A stretch of 64,000 nt of DNA, taken from contig NC_034010.1 in NCBI RefSeq assembly GCF_000346465.2, positions 6,079,394 to 6,143,393 of the forward strand, in the 5' to 3' direction. Each line of letters starts with the position of its first letter. The stretch's first letter is position 1. The notes under the pieces are model-generated. The model made no database searches and had not been told where the DNA came from. It worked only from the letters and a program-made list of their open reading frames with translations. The stretch is from Prunus persica (lineage: Eukaryota; Streptophyta; Magnoliopsida; Rosales; Rosaceae). Of the stretch, positions 1-11,893 are shown piece by piece. A program made the position numbers and the translations under genes.

Positions 1-1330
1 ACCCTTCTAGTGCATTTGGTGAAGAAAATGGCATAATACATGAAGTAATTCCACCTTATTCACTTGAATCTGATGGAGTAGCTGAAAGGAGAAATAGAAC
101 TTTGATAGACATGATAAATGCTATGCTAGTTAGTTCAGGGGCACCATTAAACTTGTGGGGCGAAGCTATCTTATCAGCTTGTCACCTACAAAATAGGATA
201 CCTTATAAGAAAACTGGAAAAACCCCTTATGAGCTATAGAAAGGACATTCGCCTAATCTAAAGTACCTGAAAGTGTGGGGGTGTTTGGCTAAGGTCCTTT
301 TGCCTGAACACGAAGAAAAGAAAATCAGGGTCCAAAACCTTTGATGCTATGTTTATTGGATATGGCCAAAACAGTGCGGCTTACAAGTTCTTAGTTGTCA
401 AGAGTGATCATAATGTGATGGAGGTGAATACCATAGTGGAAACTAAAAATGCAGATTTCTTCGAGGGTGTTTTCCCTAAGAAGGTCACCGTAGAGCCCTT
501 GCCTCGTTGAATATCAGAATCTGAAAGTAATGATAACTTAACGAGAACTAAAAGGGCAAGGAAAGAAACTAATCTTAGAGATGGATTCTACACCTTCTTA
601 GTTAATAATAACCCACAAACCTATAGAGAAGCTGTAATGGCACCAGATACACCTTTTTGGAAAGAAGCCATTAACAATGAATTAGAGTTGATTCTCTCTA
701 ATAACCATGTTTGGGAATTAGTGGATATACCTCCAGGAGCTAAAACTTTAGGGTGAAAATGGATTTTCAAGAAGAAATTGAAATCTGATGGGTTTATTGA
801 TAAATATAAAGCACGTTTGGTAGCTAAAGGTTACAAGCAACAAAAGAATATAGATTATTTTGATACCTTTGCTCCAGTAACAAGGATTTCCTCAATTAGA
901 GTATTGATTGCTTTAGCGTCCATCTACAATCTTGTTATTCATCAAATGGATGTAAAAACTACTTTTCTAAATGGTGAATTGGAAGAAGAGATCTATATGG
1001 ATAAGCTAGAAGGCTATGTTGTTGAAGGTAAGGAGCGCAAGGTATGCAAACTTGTAAAATGTTTGTATGGTCTAAAACAGGCTCCCAAGCAGTGGCATGA
1101 AAAGTTTGACAAAGTGTTGCTTTCTAATCAATGATGCAGATATGTGTTTATATTGTAAATCTACTGGTAACTCTTGTGTAATTATCTGCTTATGTGTTGG
1201 TGATATGCTTATGGGAACTAATCTTGAGATTGTTAGCATCAAATTTTGATATGAAGGATATGGGTATAGCTAATGTGATTCATGGGATCAAAATTACAAG
1301 AGATTCTGATGGCATTTGTCTATCTCAAAC
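1..1330 (+). pseudogene. Ty1/copia pol fragment, integrase C-terminal part and reverse transcriptase
   Basis: Decayed retrotransposon polyprotein that enters the window already truncated. Translation gives the end of a copia integrase core (GVAERRNRTL, near 80-110) and then the copia-type reverse transcriptase (RVT_2) with [12 protein letters not shown] at 808-843 and CLYGLKQAP near 1055-1085. It is broken by TAG at 237-239, a frameshift between about 240 and 340, TGA at 508-510, TGA at 754-756 and TGA at 1132-1134. The catalytic motif expected as YVDD reads CVGD near 1190-1205, so the active site is lost as well. Homology stops abruptly near 1330. It resembles the TNT1-94 class of plant copia elements. 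Dead transposon, not a host gene. Confidence 0.88.
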
Positions 1331-2560
1331 AAACCATGGCTTTCCTTGGTGTGCAAGGCAACTCCTCTCCTTAATGGGCAAAAATTGTCTCCTCCAAAAT
1401 CATTCTCTTCACCACAAGTCAGAAAGTAGAGGAAGATGAAATTCCAAGATAAAGAGTTATGAAGAGGAGCCAAGTATTTATAAGCATTAGGTATCCTTGC
1501 CCAAAAAGGAACCTCAAAAGCATTCTCCAATCAAGAGCCCAATTCCAAGAAGAAATCAAATCCAAATCTCAAAATGAGCCCAACTTCAATTGGGAGTTTA
1601 AAAGCCCAACAAGCATTTCATATCTCCTACATGCCCTACTCGCGCCATGTTTTGGGGCCATTTGTGGGAACGTGAATTTTGGCAACCAATCAGAATGTCA
1701 CACGTGAATAAAGGAATATTCTTTAAGTCAAATAATTGTGCTAATTAAATCCTATTTAATTGGTCAATTATCCTGATTTAAGATATGAATATCTTCCTAA
1801 ATCAAGGATCCGATTTCCACCGAATCTCCTTGATATTATCTTGTCATCCAGTGGCGGAGCCACTCCTAGACCTGGAGTGGCCCTGGCCCCCCCCCCCCCA
1901 AAATTTTTATCTCTTTCTCTATTATATTATATATAACATATAGAATTTGTAATAAACTACTTATAATTTAAGTTAAAGTTCCCTCTAAAACAAATTAGAT
2001 ATGACTAAAATAGAAATGTTTTGCTCTAAACATGTAATTATTGAATACTTAGGTATTTTATATACTTGTATTTTTTACTTTGGCCCCTCTAACTTTACAA
2101 TTCTAGCTCCGCCCCTGTTGTCATCCGATATATGGAAAAGAATAATTCTCATCAATATGGAATTATTCTCCACAATGGAGGCTCTATATAAAGATGGCAT
2201 CTCAGCACATTGAAACCTTAGCAAAACTCCTCTCTCACTCTACACTCTCTCTCCCTTTCTCACGGCTACGTGCCGTCGCCCCCTTTCCCGGCACATGCGC
2301 CGCCTCCTCTCATGTAAAGGAAGCTTCATCCTATCAGTTAAATTTGTATCTCCCTGACACCATTTGTTTGACTTAGGCATCGAAAGGTCTTTGGCCAATA
2401 CCCCTCGGGTGTTCTCTGCTGATTGCATTTATTTTGCAGGGTTCAAGGAAAAAAAAGATCTAGAGAGAAGAGGATCTTCCACAAATAGTTGCCTCAAAAT
2501 TTATTTGCACAAACAAATTTTCTATTGTTATTTACTATGTCATTTGACTCATTTCTAAGT
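1331..2560 (+). repeat. LTR-like fragment
   Basis: No coding sequence. A TATA box (TATATAAA, 2185-2192) is followed by a CT-rich leader and by text common in plant retrotransposon LTRs (CCAATACCCCTCGGGTGTTC, about 2395-2415). This suggests the U3/R part of an LTR, probably Ty3-type. I could not find a matching second LTR, TG...CA ends or a target duplication. A hAT MITE (1849-2117) splits it. The assignment rests on recognition of the general LTR look and is uncertain. Confidence 0.4.
1849..2117. mobile_element. Non-autonomous hAT element (MITE), 269 bp
   Basis: Left end CAGTGGCGGAGCC; the right end read on the minus strand is CAGGGGCGGAGC, so the termini are inverted repeats of the hAT type. 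The 8-bp direct repeat TTGTCATC flanks the element exactly (1841-1848 and 2118-2125), as expected for hAT transposition. A run of about 14 C follows the left end. No coding sequence. It is inserted in LTR-like DNA. Confidence 0.9.
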
Positions 2561-4228
2561 TTTCCTCCTCTTTTTCCTCCTCTTTGGAATTTCTTAGGAC
2601 TAGAATCAACAACTAATAAAACAGATTAGAATTGGACTTGGTTTACGTGTTGTGCTGTATTTTGGGAGAAAAACTTAGTTGCAACCGGAATAACTTTGTT
2701 TTGCTATTCCCAATCAATAATGCTATTACAGGTTGAAATATTATTATGCATGTTGTAGTATTATTGACCGGAAATAACAAAATAATAATATCCCTATTTC
2801 ACGAAAGTCTCATTTTGGAGTAATGGTCAGCTCTAGACTAGACTATTTTGCAGTCACTGTTTGCCCTATTTCTTTTGAAAATTGACAAAATAGCTTCAAA
2901 ACCCCTTCAGCAATCCAACCATAAAAAATAACTTCTTTTTTTTTACACAAGACTCACTCGGTAGGAGACCTATGTTTTTCGCTTACTTATCAGATCGATC
3001 ACGTAGATTAACATATGTGATATGGACAACATATTAGAAATCTTTCACCTGACCAATAAAAAAATTTCTATTGAGTTTTTTTTTTTTCAAAACAAACCCC
3101 CTCCCTAATTAAACTTCTTTCACTTGACCCAAAAAATCTTCTTCAAAGTTTCACCCACCCACTCCGACCAAAACCAAATGCATAAAACACTAATGCCAAA
3201 CCAAGGTTTTATAAATAATACAACAGAACTGTACGACAAACAACAATAGCCTCCATCATAACAGAAAATTTATTATCATGAAAACCCTGTAAGCACTATA
3301 AATATTTTGATACAACTATTTCCAGTTATTGCCTCCTCCAAAGCTCTTCCTTGATTATTTCAATTTCAGGCAATGAGGTGATTCTAGTCTGTTCGGAAAA
3401 GCGATTCCTGCACGTATCTGGACAGGCATATAATGCATTGTCATGATGCCTGCATAATAAACAGAAGAAGATTAAACATAATCAAAATTTGTATGAACAT
3501 GATACTTATGTGTGCCACTGTAAAAACAAGAGCTGGGTAATAATGTTTCAATTCCTACATGAGTTGTCTAGGATCCACTTCAGATGGCGAAATGTTCTAG
3601 TGGATCTTTGAAGTTTATTTACTCTTTTACAGAATAATAATATTACATAAAAACTAAAATACACCCAAAACACCTACCTCAAGTCTTCCAAAATGGAAAA
3701 ATAAATAACAATCACACAAAATTTGAAATAGGCATTACACTAAAACCCTGAATCATCGCTACTGTAACGCCCTTATGCAGCAAGATCAGGTCACAAAAAG
3801 AAAAAGAACAGAAACAAAAACAATCAATTAGAACAGAAGGATAAAGAATAAGCTTTAAAACCCAATCAGAGAAAATTCATTATATTAGAACAAAGAGAAC
3901 ACAATCAGATCTTCAAAGAAATTAAAGACCTTAAATCATCAAAATAACGACCTATCGCAGCAAAAATACAGCATCAAATTAAGATGAAAAATTCTCATAC
4001 CCGGGAACATGTTGCTTGGGATTATTGGCGCTCACCACACACAGGGATTTCGCTACTGTGCAGATGGCGGCAGGGGAGGGAGTGTTACTTCAGATGGAAG
4101 GGTTTGGTTCAGAACAAAAATTGCAATGGAGGGTTCTTTTCCAGCACAATGGTTTAGAAATAGGATCATGCTTAACATGGGAGTTGCATATGTAATACAT
4201 ATATATACATATATTGCATATGTTTATT
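2561..4228. other. Gene-poor region downstream of MATH gene 1
   Basis: AT-rich DNA with no ORF I can support. The minus strand has one exon-like stretch (about 3334-3451): a splice-acceptor-like TTATGCAG at its 5' side, an open frame ending LWRRQ, then TAA. Upstream of it on the same strand a GTATGAG donor-like site follows ATGTTCCCGG near 4000. These could belong to a very small gene, but the parts do not join into a protein I recognise. Confidence 0.3.
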
Positions 4229-6534
4229 TCAAAATAAGGCACGCCTCCCATAACCAAGCTCACCATCCATGTTTATTTCAACACAGCTTTCTTCTGCCAA
4301 TCCCATGTCTGTTTTTGCAACCTGAAACTCTAGCGTTGCAACAACTAGCCTAGCTTTTAACCTCTTGACTTCAATCTCCAAAGCATCCACATTGTCTCTC
4401 TGTTCTTTCACCAGTCGTGCCCTTTCCACAAACTTGTTCATACCCAAAGCGGATTGAACATGAGGCTCCAACCAAGACAAGTCAAATCTGAAGGTCTCAA
4501 GCTCCTCCCATAAAATTTGAAGGTGCTTACAGGCATCCTCAACCATATCCTTACCCTTTGTAGTCTGTAGAAAATACAAGAGTCTACCCAAAGCTGTGAA
4601 TGCCCATTCAGTAAACATACGACTTCTCTTCCTTTGGCACTCAATCAATGAAGGATGCAACAAACAGACTTCCTCCAGCAATGGAACAAAATCTTTCTCT
4701 ATTTGCCCTAAACCCTTGAAATCCATGAGCCTGCCAACTGGGGTGGAGGGCGTTTGCTCATGTTCCTTGATTATCGAAGGGCCAACAGGGCTATCATTAA
4801 GCTCAGTGCAAGCTTGTTCAGAACTTAGTGAATCCTGGAAAGCAAGCAATTGATCAAAACTTCGTGTCGTAAATGCTATTGAAGAGTTAAGCGCCTGTTC
4901 AGAACAAGGTTCCCTGAGAGGTTGTGAAGACTCTGTAACTACCACAGAATCCACATTTGAAGGTCCTAGCGTTTGATCTTCATGCTTTGGGGGCACTAAG
5001 GGTGTACAAAACCAAGTTTCTTGGACTTCTGAAATCTTATAGTCAACCTGACTGACTGCAACCTCGGCTTCAAGAACACATATATCATTCACAAGAAACC
5101 CTCTGGTACAATCACAAAGCTCACTTAGAGGCATGAATGATGTGAAGCCCCAATCACTTTTACTTTCACTGAAAACATGTTTAGTTTCTGTAAAATCAAA
5201 ATACAATGGATTACAAAACATTCATAAAAAATAAAATAAAAATGAACAGAAAATAGATAATAAAAGCATAATAATAAAGGAAACTCGTTCCAAAGTTACT
5301 ATCATATATACAGCTATGTTCTCTTCTAATATAGTCTAGTATGTTTGCGCAACACAAATAGATATGATTTCATCTGCAAAATTATCTAATTTGAGAATCT
5401 CATCACCTAATGTCCCACACCATCTGGAAATATATATAAACTGGACAGCTCCACTTTAAAAGGAAATCGTGGATGACATTTTCACACACATTTTCAGCGT
5501 AATAAAAGTAAACATCCACACATGCTGCACATGGAGGAGTTTGTTTTATGTCTTTCCAGTAATTACCAACAAGCTCTGTTGCCATATGTAGTCTTATTTC
5601 GAAACAATTTTCCGAGGGCAACTGTTTTCATTGAAATGTTAAAGAGGAAATGAACCTTAAAATCAGCAAGTAAAAGCCCACGAAGGAAAGATATTACTAG
5701 ATGAAGACCGGGAAACAAATGACCAAATTTACACAATGCTTTGTTCAATTTCAGTAAGAGAAAATAGAAGAAAAGAAATAATGTTTAATGCTGTACGGAA
5801 AATTAATTGAGAAAAAAGAAAAAGGACGTAATGTTAATTGCCTTCAGGGAATTGACCAAACATGGTATTTCCTAGAAGGGTGAGATGACGTAAGAAAAGA
5901 AAAATGTACGATGAACAATAAGACACTCTCCCAAGTTAAACTATTTTCTTCAGAAGGAATCTCTCTTCTCTTGTATGGGAAAGTAAAAGTTACCAATCTT
6001 TTTCTCTAAAGTTTCTGAGAGTAAACCAGAATTAAAATGTACATGGAGTTCACTTTCAATTCACAGCAGCAAACTACACATTAAAAATGTGAAATAAACA
6101 ACATGAAGAGTAGATAATTTACCTACTGTGATTGACTTATCACGGTCAACTTGATTCACCACAGTCAAGGTGAACTGGGCATATCTACTCCACCCAGATG
6201 GCAATGCTGAAGCATTAGCAACATTCAAATATATCGACAAATCGTGCTTTCCGGGAATTCCACTGCTTCCCTTTGGATACACAACCATCTGCCTGATCAA
6301 AACAACCAAGTATATAGATATATAAGCCAAAGATAATAACATACACATATATATATATATATATATTTATATACCAAAGAAAAAGAATGATGGGATTTCA
6401 ACTCAAGCATACCATTGAAAATCACCAACAGAAAAACCCTCTGAGTAATGCTTCTGGGATTTCAACGTAGAGAATTTTTCAATCGTCCATGTGAATGTTA
6501 CAGACACAAGCTCCCCAACTTGCTCAGCCTCCAT
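4229..6534 (-). CDS. MATH domain and coiled-coil protein, gene 1
   Basis: Three coding exons on the minus strand: 6413-6534, 6123-6292 and 4229-5187, all with GT/AG borders, giving 416 aa. The MATH (TRAF-like) domain covers about residues 10-148: FTWTIEKFSTL in exon 1, the VYPKG strand and FTLTVVNQ in exon 2, WGFTSFMPLSEL and GFLVND in exon 3. Exon 2 has a four-residue GIPG insertion that the other copies lack. An acidic, Ser-rich linker of about 100 residues follows, then a conserved helical region (DFKGLGQIEKDFVPLLEEVC) and a C-terminal coiled coil (about 350-398). The start is the first ATG after a 5'UTR intron. MATH domains bind protein partners; plant members include RTM3. It is the only copy on the minus strand and looks intact. 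Exact function unknown. Confidence 0.9.
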
Positions 6535-6541
6535 TTTTTGT

Positions 6542-6653
6542 CTAACAACCCAAAAACAGTACGCAAAAGAAAAATCACCATATTATAACAATAATAAACA
6601 CTAAAAATCACACAACAGAACCTAATTTAGAAAACCCAATAACTCAAACATAC
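6542..6653 (-). other. 5'UTR intron of MATH gene 1
   Basis: On the minus strand a CAG/GTATGT donor (exon ends at 6654) and a TTAG acceptor (6542-6543) define a 112-bp intron that ends 7 nt before the ATG. The other four MATH genes have an intron in the same place, which supports both the intron and the chosen start codon. Confidence 0.65.
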
Positions 6654-6982
6654 CTGAAAATATCCAAGAACCAAGTTTCACAGAGTCAGACAGAGAGACA
6701 CACACAGCAAAAATGGAGGTCGAAGACTTTTTTTGGAAATTTATTGGGATATTATTACACAGGGATGACACGACGTGGCACACCTTAAGCCACATGCTCA
6801 GAGTCAAGTCTCAATCATTCACGTAGGAGACAGAACGAGACTCGTGGACCCCGTGAATCGGAAAATGGAGGGAGTTGCAACAGTTGCAGCAGCAGCAAAA
6901 TTACAGATCAGGATTCTGAGGCCGACATCCCCACCTGTGATTTGGACCGTTGGATTGCTGGTGTAAAAATTAAAATGTTCAA

Positions 6983-7291
6983 GAGCATTCATAATGAGAG
7001 GGTTTATATGGGAGTGTATGTTAAATATGTATTTTTTGTCTTCAGAATCATCGTTAATGGGGAGATATAAAGAGTTGTAAACGTACATCACTACTATAGA
7101 AATGTAAAATAAAATGCACATTTGCATTTATTTTTACATCTTTTACAAAAGGAACCCACCCGAGAAAAGAGATGAAAAAACATACATCTTATATTTACAT
7201 AGTTTTTCATTGGAGCAAAAAATCTATTTACGCTCTCAGAGATATAAAGAGGATGTAAAAGTGATTTTACACCCCCACACTTTGGATGCTC
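6983..7291. mobile_element. MITE of PIF/Harbinger type, 309 bp
   Basis: Left end GAGCATTCATAATGAGAGGG; right end on the minus strand GAGCATCCAAAGTGTGGGGG. Both continue into similar text (left GTTTATATGGGAG, right GGTGTAAAATCAC). Flanking trinucleotides are CAA and TAA, so the 3-bp target duplication is imperfect. No coding capacity. It lies upstream of MATH gene 1. Confidence 0.55.
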
Positions 7292-7547
7292 TAAGTGAAA
7301 ATCCATTCAACCGGTATAAAAAAAAAGTTTTGCAAAAAGATAAGATTTGCCGCAGCAGATATTTTGAGTGACCATGCTTGCTTACTAAGAAAGACAAGAC
7401 TCTAGGCCCCACTCTTAACTATAAAAAGAGAGAAGATTTTACATTTGTGGTTAGTATTTTCTTCTTCTGACAGCTGAATCGGTTTTTTTTTTTTTCCCCA
7501 AAAACAAAAGTGGAGCCCGCGTGTCTTTTTCAACTTGTGAATGTTAG

Positions 7548-8222
7548 AGCATTATTTGTCGCGGGTGTATTTTCAAAGGTGAAAAGTTACTTTACATTTA
7601 TTTTACAATATTGGGATGTAAAAGTAATTTTTGCATCAATGAAAAAAATTATTAATTTTCTTGTATTAATTTTTTCTTTTGTAAAAGTTTAATTTATTTT
7701 TTTTCAAACAAATCGACCTCACATTTTTAAAATGCTGACAAAATTCATAAAATAACATTGTAGGTGTTTACTTTACTATTTTTGTAAACCATTTGATGGT
7801 TACATATTTATTTTTAAAAATTTATGAACCTTTGAATTAATTGCTAGTCATTGGTAATTATGGGAGTATATGAAAACAAAAAAACAAAAAAAATAAACAA
7901 CTCCAAACGGCTACAACACTCAACCAAATGGGACCCGCCAATAGAAAATGTTGGGCGAGTTAGACCGTACTCGTGCGTCACTAGTGCGTAAATGTGGAAA
8001 ATTTGCAACTCTTCTCACTTCTCTCTCCTACTTTCTATCACGCGGGGCCTAATTTCAAGATGTAAAAACAGATGTAAAGCTCCATTTTTTTTACATCTCA
8101 CCTGCTTCCTCTAAGTTTACACTCATATACACACTCCCACCGCAGTTTGCAGGGTGTTTTCGGCCAGAGGGAGTGTTAATGTGATATACACCCCTTTATA
8201 CACCTAATTATTGGAGATGTTC
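7548..8222. mobile_element. Probable second MITE of the GAGCAT type
   Basis: Left end GAGCATTATTTGTCGCGGGT; right end on the minus strand AGAACATCTCCAATAATTAG, followed by GTGTATAAAGGGG, which resembles the GGGTGTAT text of the left end. Flanks TTA and TTG match imperfectly. The interior has paired GATGTAAAA motifs like those of the neighbouring MITE. Ends are inferred and less secure than for the element at 6983-7291. Confidence 0.35.
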
Positions 8223-8936
8223 TTGTCTTAAAGTTTGATATAATATCTATCCCAAAAAACACCAAAAATACGCTCCTCCCTTCATTTTTACTTTGAGAGG
8301 GGAAGAAGCCACTGTTCTTCCCCCCATCTCCCCTTTTCTCTTCCTCCTTTCTTCTTTTTTCCCCTATTTTTAGACTAAATATTTCCCCTTTTTTGTCTTT
8401 GCTTTGTTATGATTCACCCATCATAGATGGACGCATCTCGGTGTCATCTCTCCACTTGCATTCGGCCTCGAATCTCCGCCATTATCCTTTTTCTGGTTTC
8501 TTTATGTTTGTAATAAGTCGCACAGACTCTTTAAGTTTTTATGTAGTTTTCACATCTCCTTTTTTAGAGTTTTACATCTTCCTTTGTGAGAGTTTTATTT
8601 GTATTGTTATGACTTGGTTTCTTCAACCTTTATCGATTTTTGATTGTTCTGAGTTTGCAATCTTAGTTAGGATGCATATGCCAAAATTTCTTCGATCCTG
8701 CAAAATCATTAGTGGAGACACACTAGATTGTCTTAATTTTGATGTTAAATCGCTATGTTATTGTAATGGGCCTTTGTAGCTAGTTTGTATTGGCCCTTCA
8801 TGACTACTTTGTATTTGCCATTTGTGGCTAGTGGTTTTTTTGGCTGAATTATAAATGCAATTTCAAGAAATTTCAACAACACAAAGGCTTGTTGTAATAT
8901 CAGTGTAGATATTGTAAAATAAACTGAATATAAGAG
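8223..8936. other. Gene-free stretch
   Basis: Pyrimidine-rich DNA (about 8275-8400) followed by an open frame of about 128 codons (8393-8779) with no ATG at its start, no recognised motif and skewed Phe/Ser/Leu composition. I see no supportable gene. Confidence 0.5.
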
Positions 8937-9668
8937 CAGAGATGAAGCCACATTGGGGTCACTGGGGTTAAACGACCCTATATAAGCCATGGGAATAGGC
9001 TTGGAGGTCTACCTGAACCGATGGTACAACCCTATGGATTGCTTTTCAACTATTTGATGTTTTGCCTGAGGAAGAAGAAGGAGATGGCCTGAGGAAAAAG
9101 AAGCGTACTGTATTTTTTTTCAAAAAAAAACCTCCTTGGGCAAAACGACATTGTTTTGGCTCAATCAAAATTTTTTTTTAAAAAAATGGCATGGGCCAAA
9201 ACAACGTCGTTTTGAGACAAGTCATTTAAAAATAAAAAACAAAAGTTTTCCTTCACCCTTCCCCCACCCCTCAAAGCCCATCCGAGAATCACCCCCCAAA
9301 ACCCCCAATTTCTATTATTCTCTTTTCAAACCCTAACCCCAACCTCCCTATTCCCCGCCTACTATAGTGTCGTTGATGTGTTGCCACTGCCGTCAAAGTT
9401 AGGTCGTCGGCCACCACCTATTATTGCGTCACTATTATTGTTTTTTGGTTAATTGGCATAGGTATGGTTTGAAATTTTACAAATTGAAATCACTCAAAAA
9501 CATAAATAGAAAAATGACAGATTGAAATAATTCAAGTATATTTGTCCAAGGAAGGAATAACATTTGGAAGAGAAAAAATAGATAATTAAAAAAAAAACCC
9601 TCTCTTAAATTTTCTTTGGAACATTTACACCATGACCACATGGAATTTGAATCCTTGATCCGTCACTG
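8937..9668. mobile_element. Non-autonomous hAT element, 732 bp
   Basis: Flanked by a perfect 8-bp direct repeat TATAAGAG (8929-8936 and 9669-9676). Left end CAGAGATGAAGCCA; right end on the minus strand CAGTGACGGATCAA: diverged inverted repeats of the same CAGTGRCGGA type as the element at 1849-2117. Inside are AAAACGACATTGTTTTGG and AAAACAACGTCGTTTTGA palindromic motifs and a CCCTAACCCC stretch, often seen in leaders of plant hAT elements. No transposase remains. Confidence 0.85.
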
Positions 9669-9676
9669 TATAAGAG

Positions 9677-10349
9677 CTCACGTCTCTCTTCTAACTATCT
9701 GGTGTATTGATTTCAAAACGTAGGGCACCAACTCAATTTATCTTAGTATTGAAGGCTTTTAACCATAGCATTCATTGTGTTGTTGTAGGTTGAAAACCAC
9801 TTCGTTACTCTTCCATCACATTTTGTTTCTTACTTTCACCTTTTTACTTGTGGGACCCATCATTTTGGAGCCCTCCTCTTTGGATGTCTGCAAGTCACAA
9901 ATTGGTTGCTTCATTAAAACTTTGGTAGGAAAACTTTATGGAAAAATGCCTAAGTGAAGGACAAAAGAGTACAACTTTGCTTGGGACATTGATATAGCGT
10001 TATGCGCGTTTATGTTGCCTTGTTAAAACTTTGTTTAAAAAAAACTTCGTGAGAAAAATCTTAGTTGAAAGAAAAAGAGTACAACATGCATATATCGTGT
10101 GTTAGAAGACTCTCGAATGCTCCCCTTATTTCTGCATGCCTCAATTTAATTGTTTACAAAGTTGACGTAATTTGATATCATGTACTAGCTTTTGAAATGC
10201 ACACTAAGATAGATTTGGTTAAGAGGGGTGCCAGATTATCATTTGAGCGTATTTTTCTGACTTCGATTTCACAATTCTTCTTAAGCTCATGTGTGTAGAA
10301 AAGTGTTCGTGATATGTGTTCAGTCATGTTCTCTTGGATGTATACTCTT
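9677..10349. other. Gene-free stretch between transposons
   Basis: No gene. Two imperfect repeats (about 9905-9985 and 10020-10085) share the order TTAAAACTTTG, GAAAA, then an AAGAGTACAAC motif. This looks like old repetitive DNA that I cannot assign to a family. Confidence 0.4.
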
Positions 10350-11487
10350 TTAGAGCATTTCCAGCAGCTAAAGCTGGACTCGGGCTGGGGGCGTTTGGGC
10401 AAAAAAGTGGTTTCTAGCAACAAAATCCAGCCCGGGCAAATGGTGGGACCCAGCAGACTGGGCTGGCCCGAGGGCAAGGCTGATGTCAGCGTGCTGACGT
10501 CACGTCGACGTCAGCCCTGCGTCCAAATTTTTTTAAATCGTCCACATGGCGAGCGCTAGGCTCTCCGATCATATTTTTTCCAACAATCCAACAGTAGCCA
10601 ATGTTTGTGCAATAAAAAAAATTGAAAAAAATGGATAAAAATTTAAAAAAATACCAAAAAAATTACTGATTTTTTTTTTCTCTATACCTTATTTCCATTT
10701 TCAACATTTAAGTAAATGTCTCTATACCAAAAAAAATGGATAAATGTCTTTGTCCTTTTACTTTTATTTATTTTTATATTACTCCATTTACTTAAGTTTA
10801 CAATGTAAATAAGGAAGTACCCCCTATTTGGATTCAAATAAAAATAGTAGAAAATCAAATTCCCATCAAATCAAAATATGTTAGTGCAAAATACGATTTA
10901 GGCTAAAAATGATGGCTCATTAAGTCAATATATACTTCATATTAAAATTTCATAAAATCAAGTTTTCTTATTTGATGTGTAAGGAATAAAAGCCGCCAAA
11001 AATTATCTTGAGAAAATGATTATTCCAAAAAATCATTTTTCATACTTAGTCAATATTGCACCTCTGCTACAAAAATTCTGGGTTCGCCAATGTCTATAAA
11101 TACCAACCAATACTCTTCACTTTTAACACCAAATCCTCATACTTTTTTTTTTCCTATAAATACCAACCAATACAACTAATAAAATAAAAATATTATCCAA
11201 TATGAATAGTATTGACACGTAGAAACCAAAAAATCTTATCCGAAAATATTATCCAAATTAATTGTTTAAGTAAAAAAAGTTGTGAAAAAAATAAAAAAAT
11301 GAATAGTATTTGCCATGGCAAGTCTAAACTGCTGGAAACACACTTTGCTGAAGGGGGCTAGGGCAGCCACTATTTACGTGAATAGTAGCTGCCCTAAGAG
11401 CACTTTCACCAGTTGACTCTTGCCATGGCAAGATTAGCCCTAGGGCAGGCACTATTCACGTGAATAGTGGCTGCCCTAGCCCCCTCC

Positions 11488-11587
11488 NNNNNNNNNNNNN
11501 NNNNNNNNNNNNNNNNNNNNNNNNNNNNNNNNNNNNNNNNNNNNNNNNNNNNNNNNNNNNNNNNNNNNNNNNNNNNNNNNNNNNNNN
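11488..11587. other. Assembly gap (100 N)
   Basis: Exactly 100 undetermined bases, the usual placeholder for a gap of unknown size. It lies just inside the left end of the inner Harbinger element, between a palindrome-rich terminus and an AT-rich repeat, where assembly failure is likely. Confidence 0.98.
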
Positions 11588-11755
11588 TCAATTTCAGATA
11601 AATTTCAGATAAATTTCAAATTTCAGATACATTTCAAAATTCAAATTTCAGATAAATTCAAAATGTCAAATTTCAGATACATTTCGGAATTCAAATTTCA
11701 GATAAATTTGAAATTTGAAATTTCATTTGAATTTCAAATTTCAGATAAGATTTTC
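11588..11755. repeat. Subterminal tandem repeats (AAATTTCAGATA type)
   Basis: Degenerate tandem repeats built from AAATTTCAGATAAATTTC and close variants directly follow the gap and end about 50 bp before the transposase TATA box. The array probably extends into the gap. Short subterminal repeats in DNA transposons often bind the element's own proteins; that role is only a guess here. Confidence 0.75.
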
Positions 11756-11803
11756 ACCCTCTAAGATTGCGCCGCGTGTCATATCTATCTGTGTACATTT
11801 TTC

Positions 11804-11810
11804 TATAAAA
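11804..11810 (+). promoter_or_regulatory. TATA box of the Harbinger transposase gene
   Basis: TATAAAA lies 84 nt upstream of the transposase ATG at 11894, leaving a short C/T-rich leader. It is the only TATA-like site between the subterminal repeats and the start codon. Confidence 0.5.
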
Positions 11811-11893
11811 TCAGAGGTTCAGCTCATACCTCCCACACCAGTTCTTCTCTACATTTCCATTTCTCAAATTTTAGATTTCATTCTCCATTCTCA

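Noticed and set aside
4009..4353. 114-codon plus-strand open frame next to MATH gene 1
   Set aside because: It overlaps the 3' end of MATH gene 1 on the other strand, has no recognisable domain and includes AT repeat codons.
8393..8779. 128-codon open frame
   Set aside because: No ATG at its start, Phe/Ser/Leu-rich composition, no motif, no splice context.
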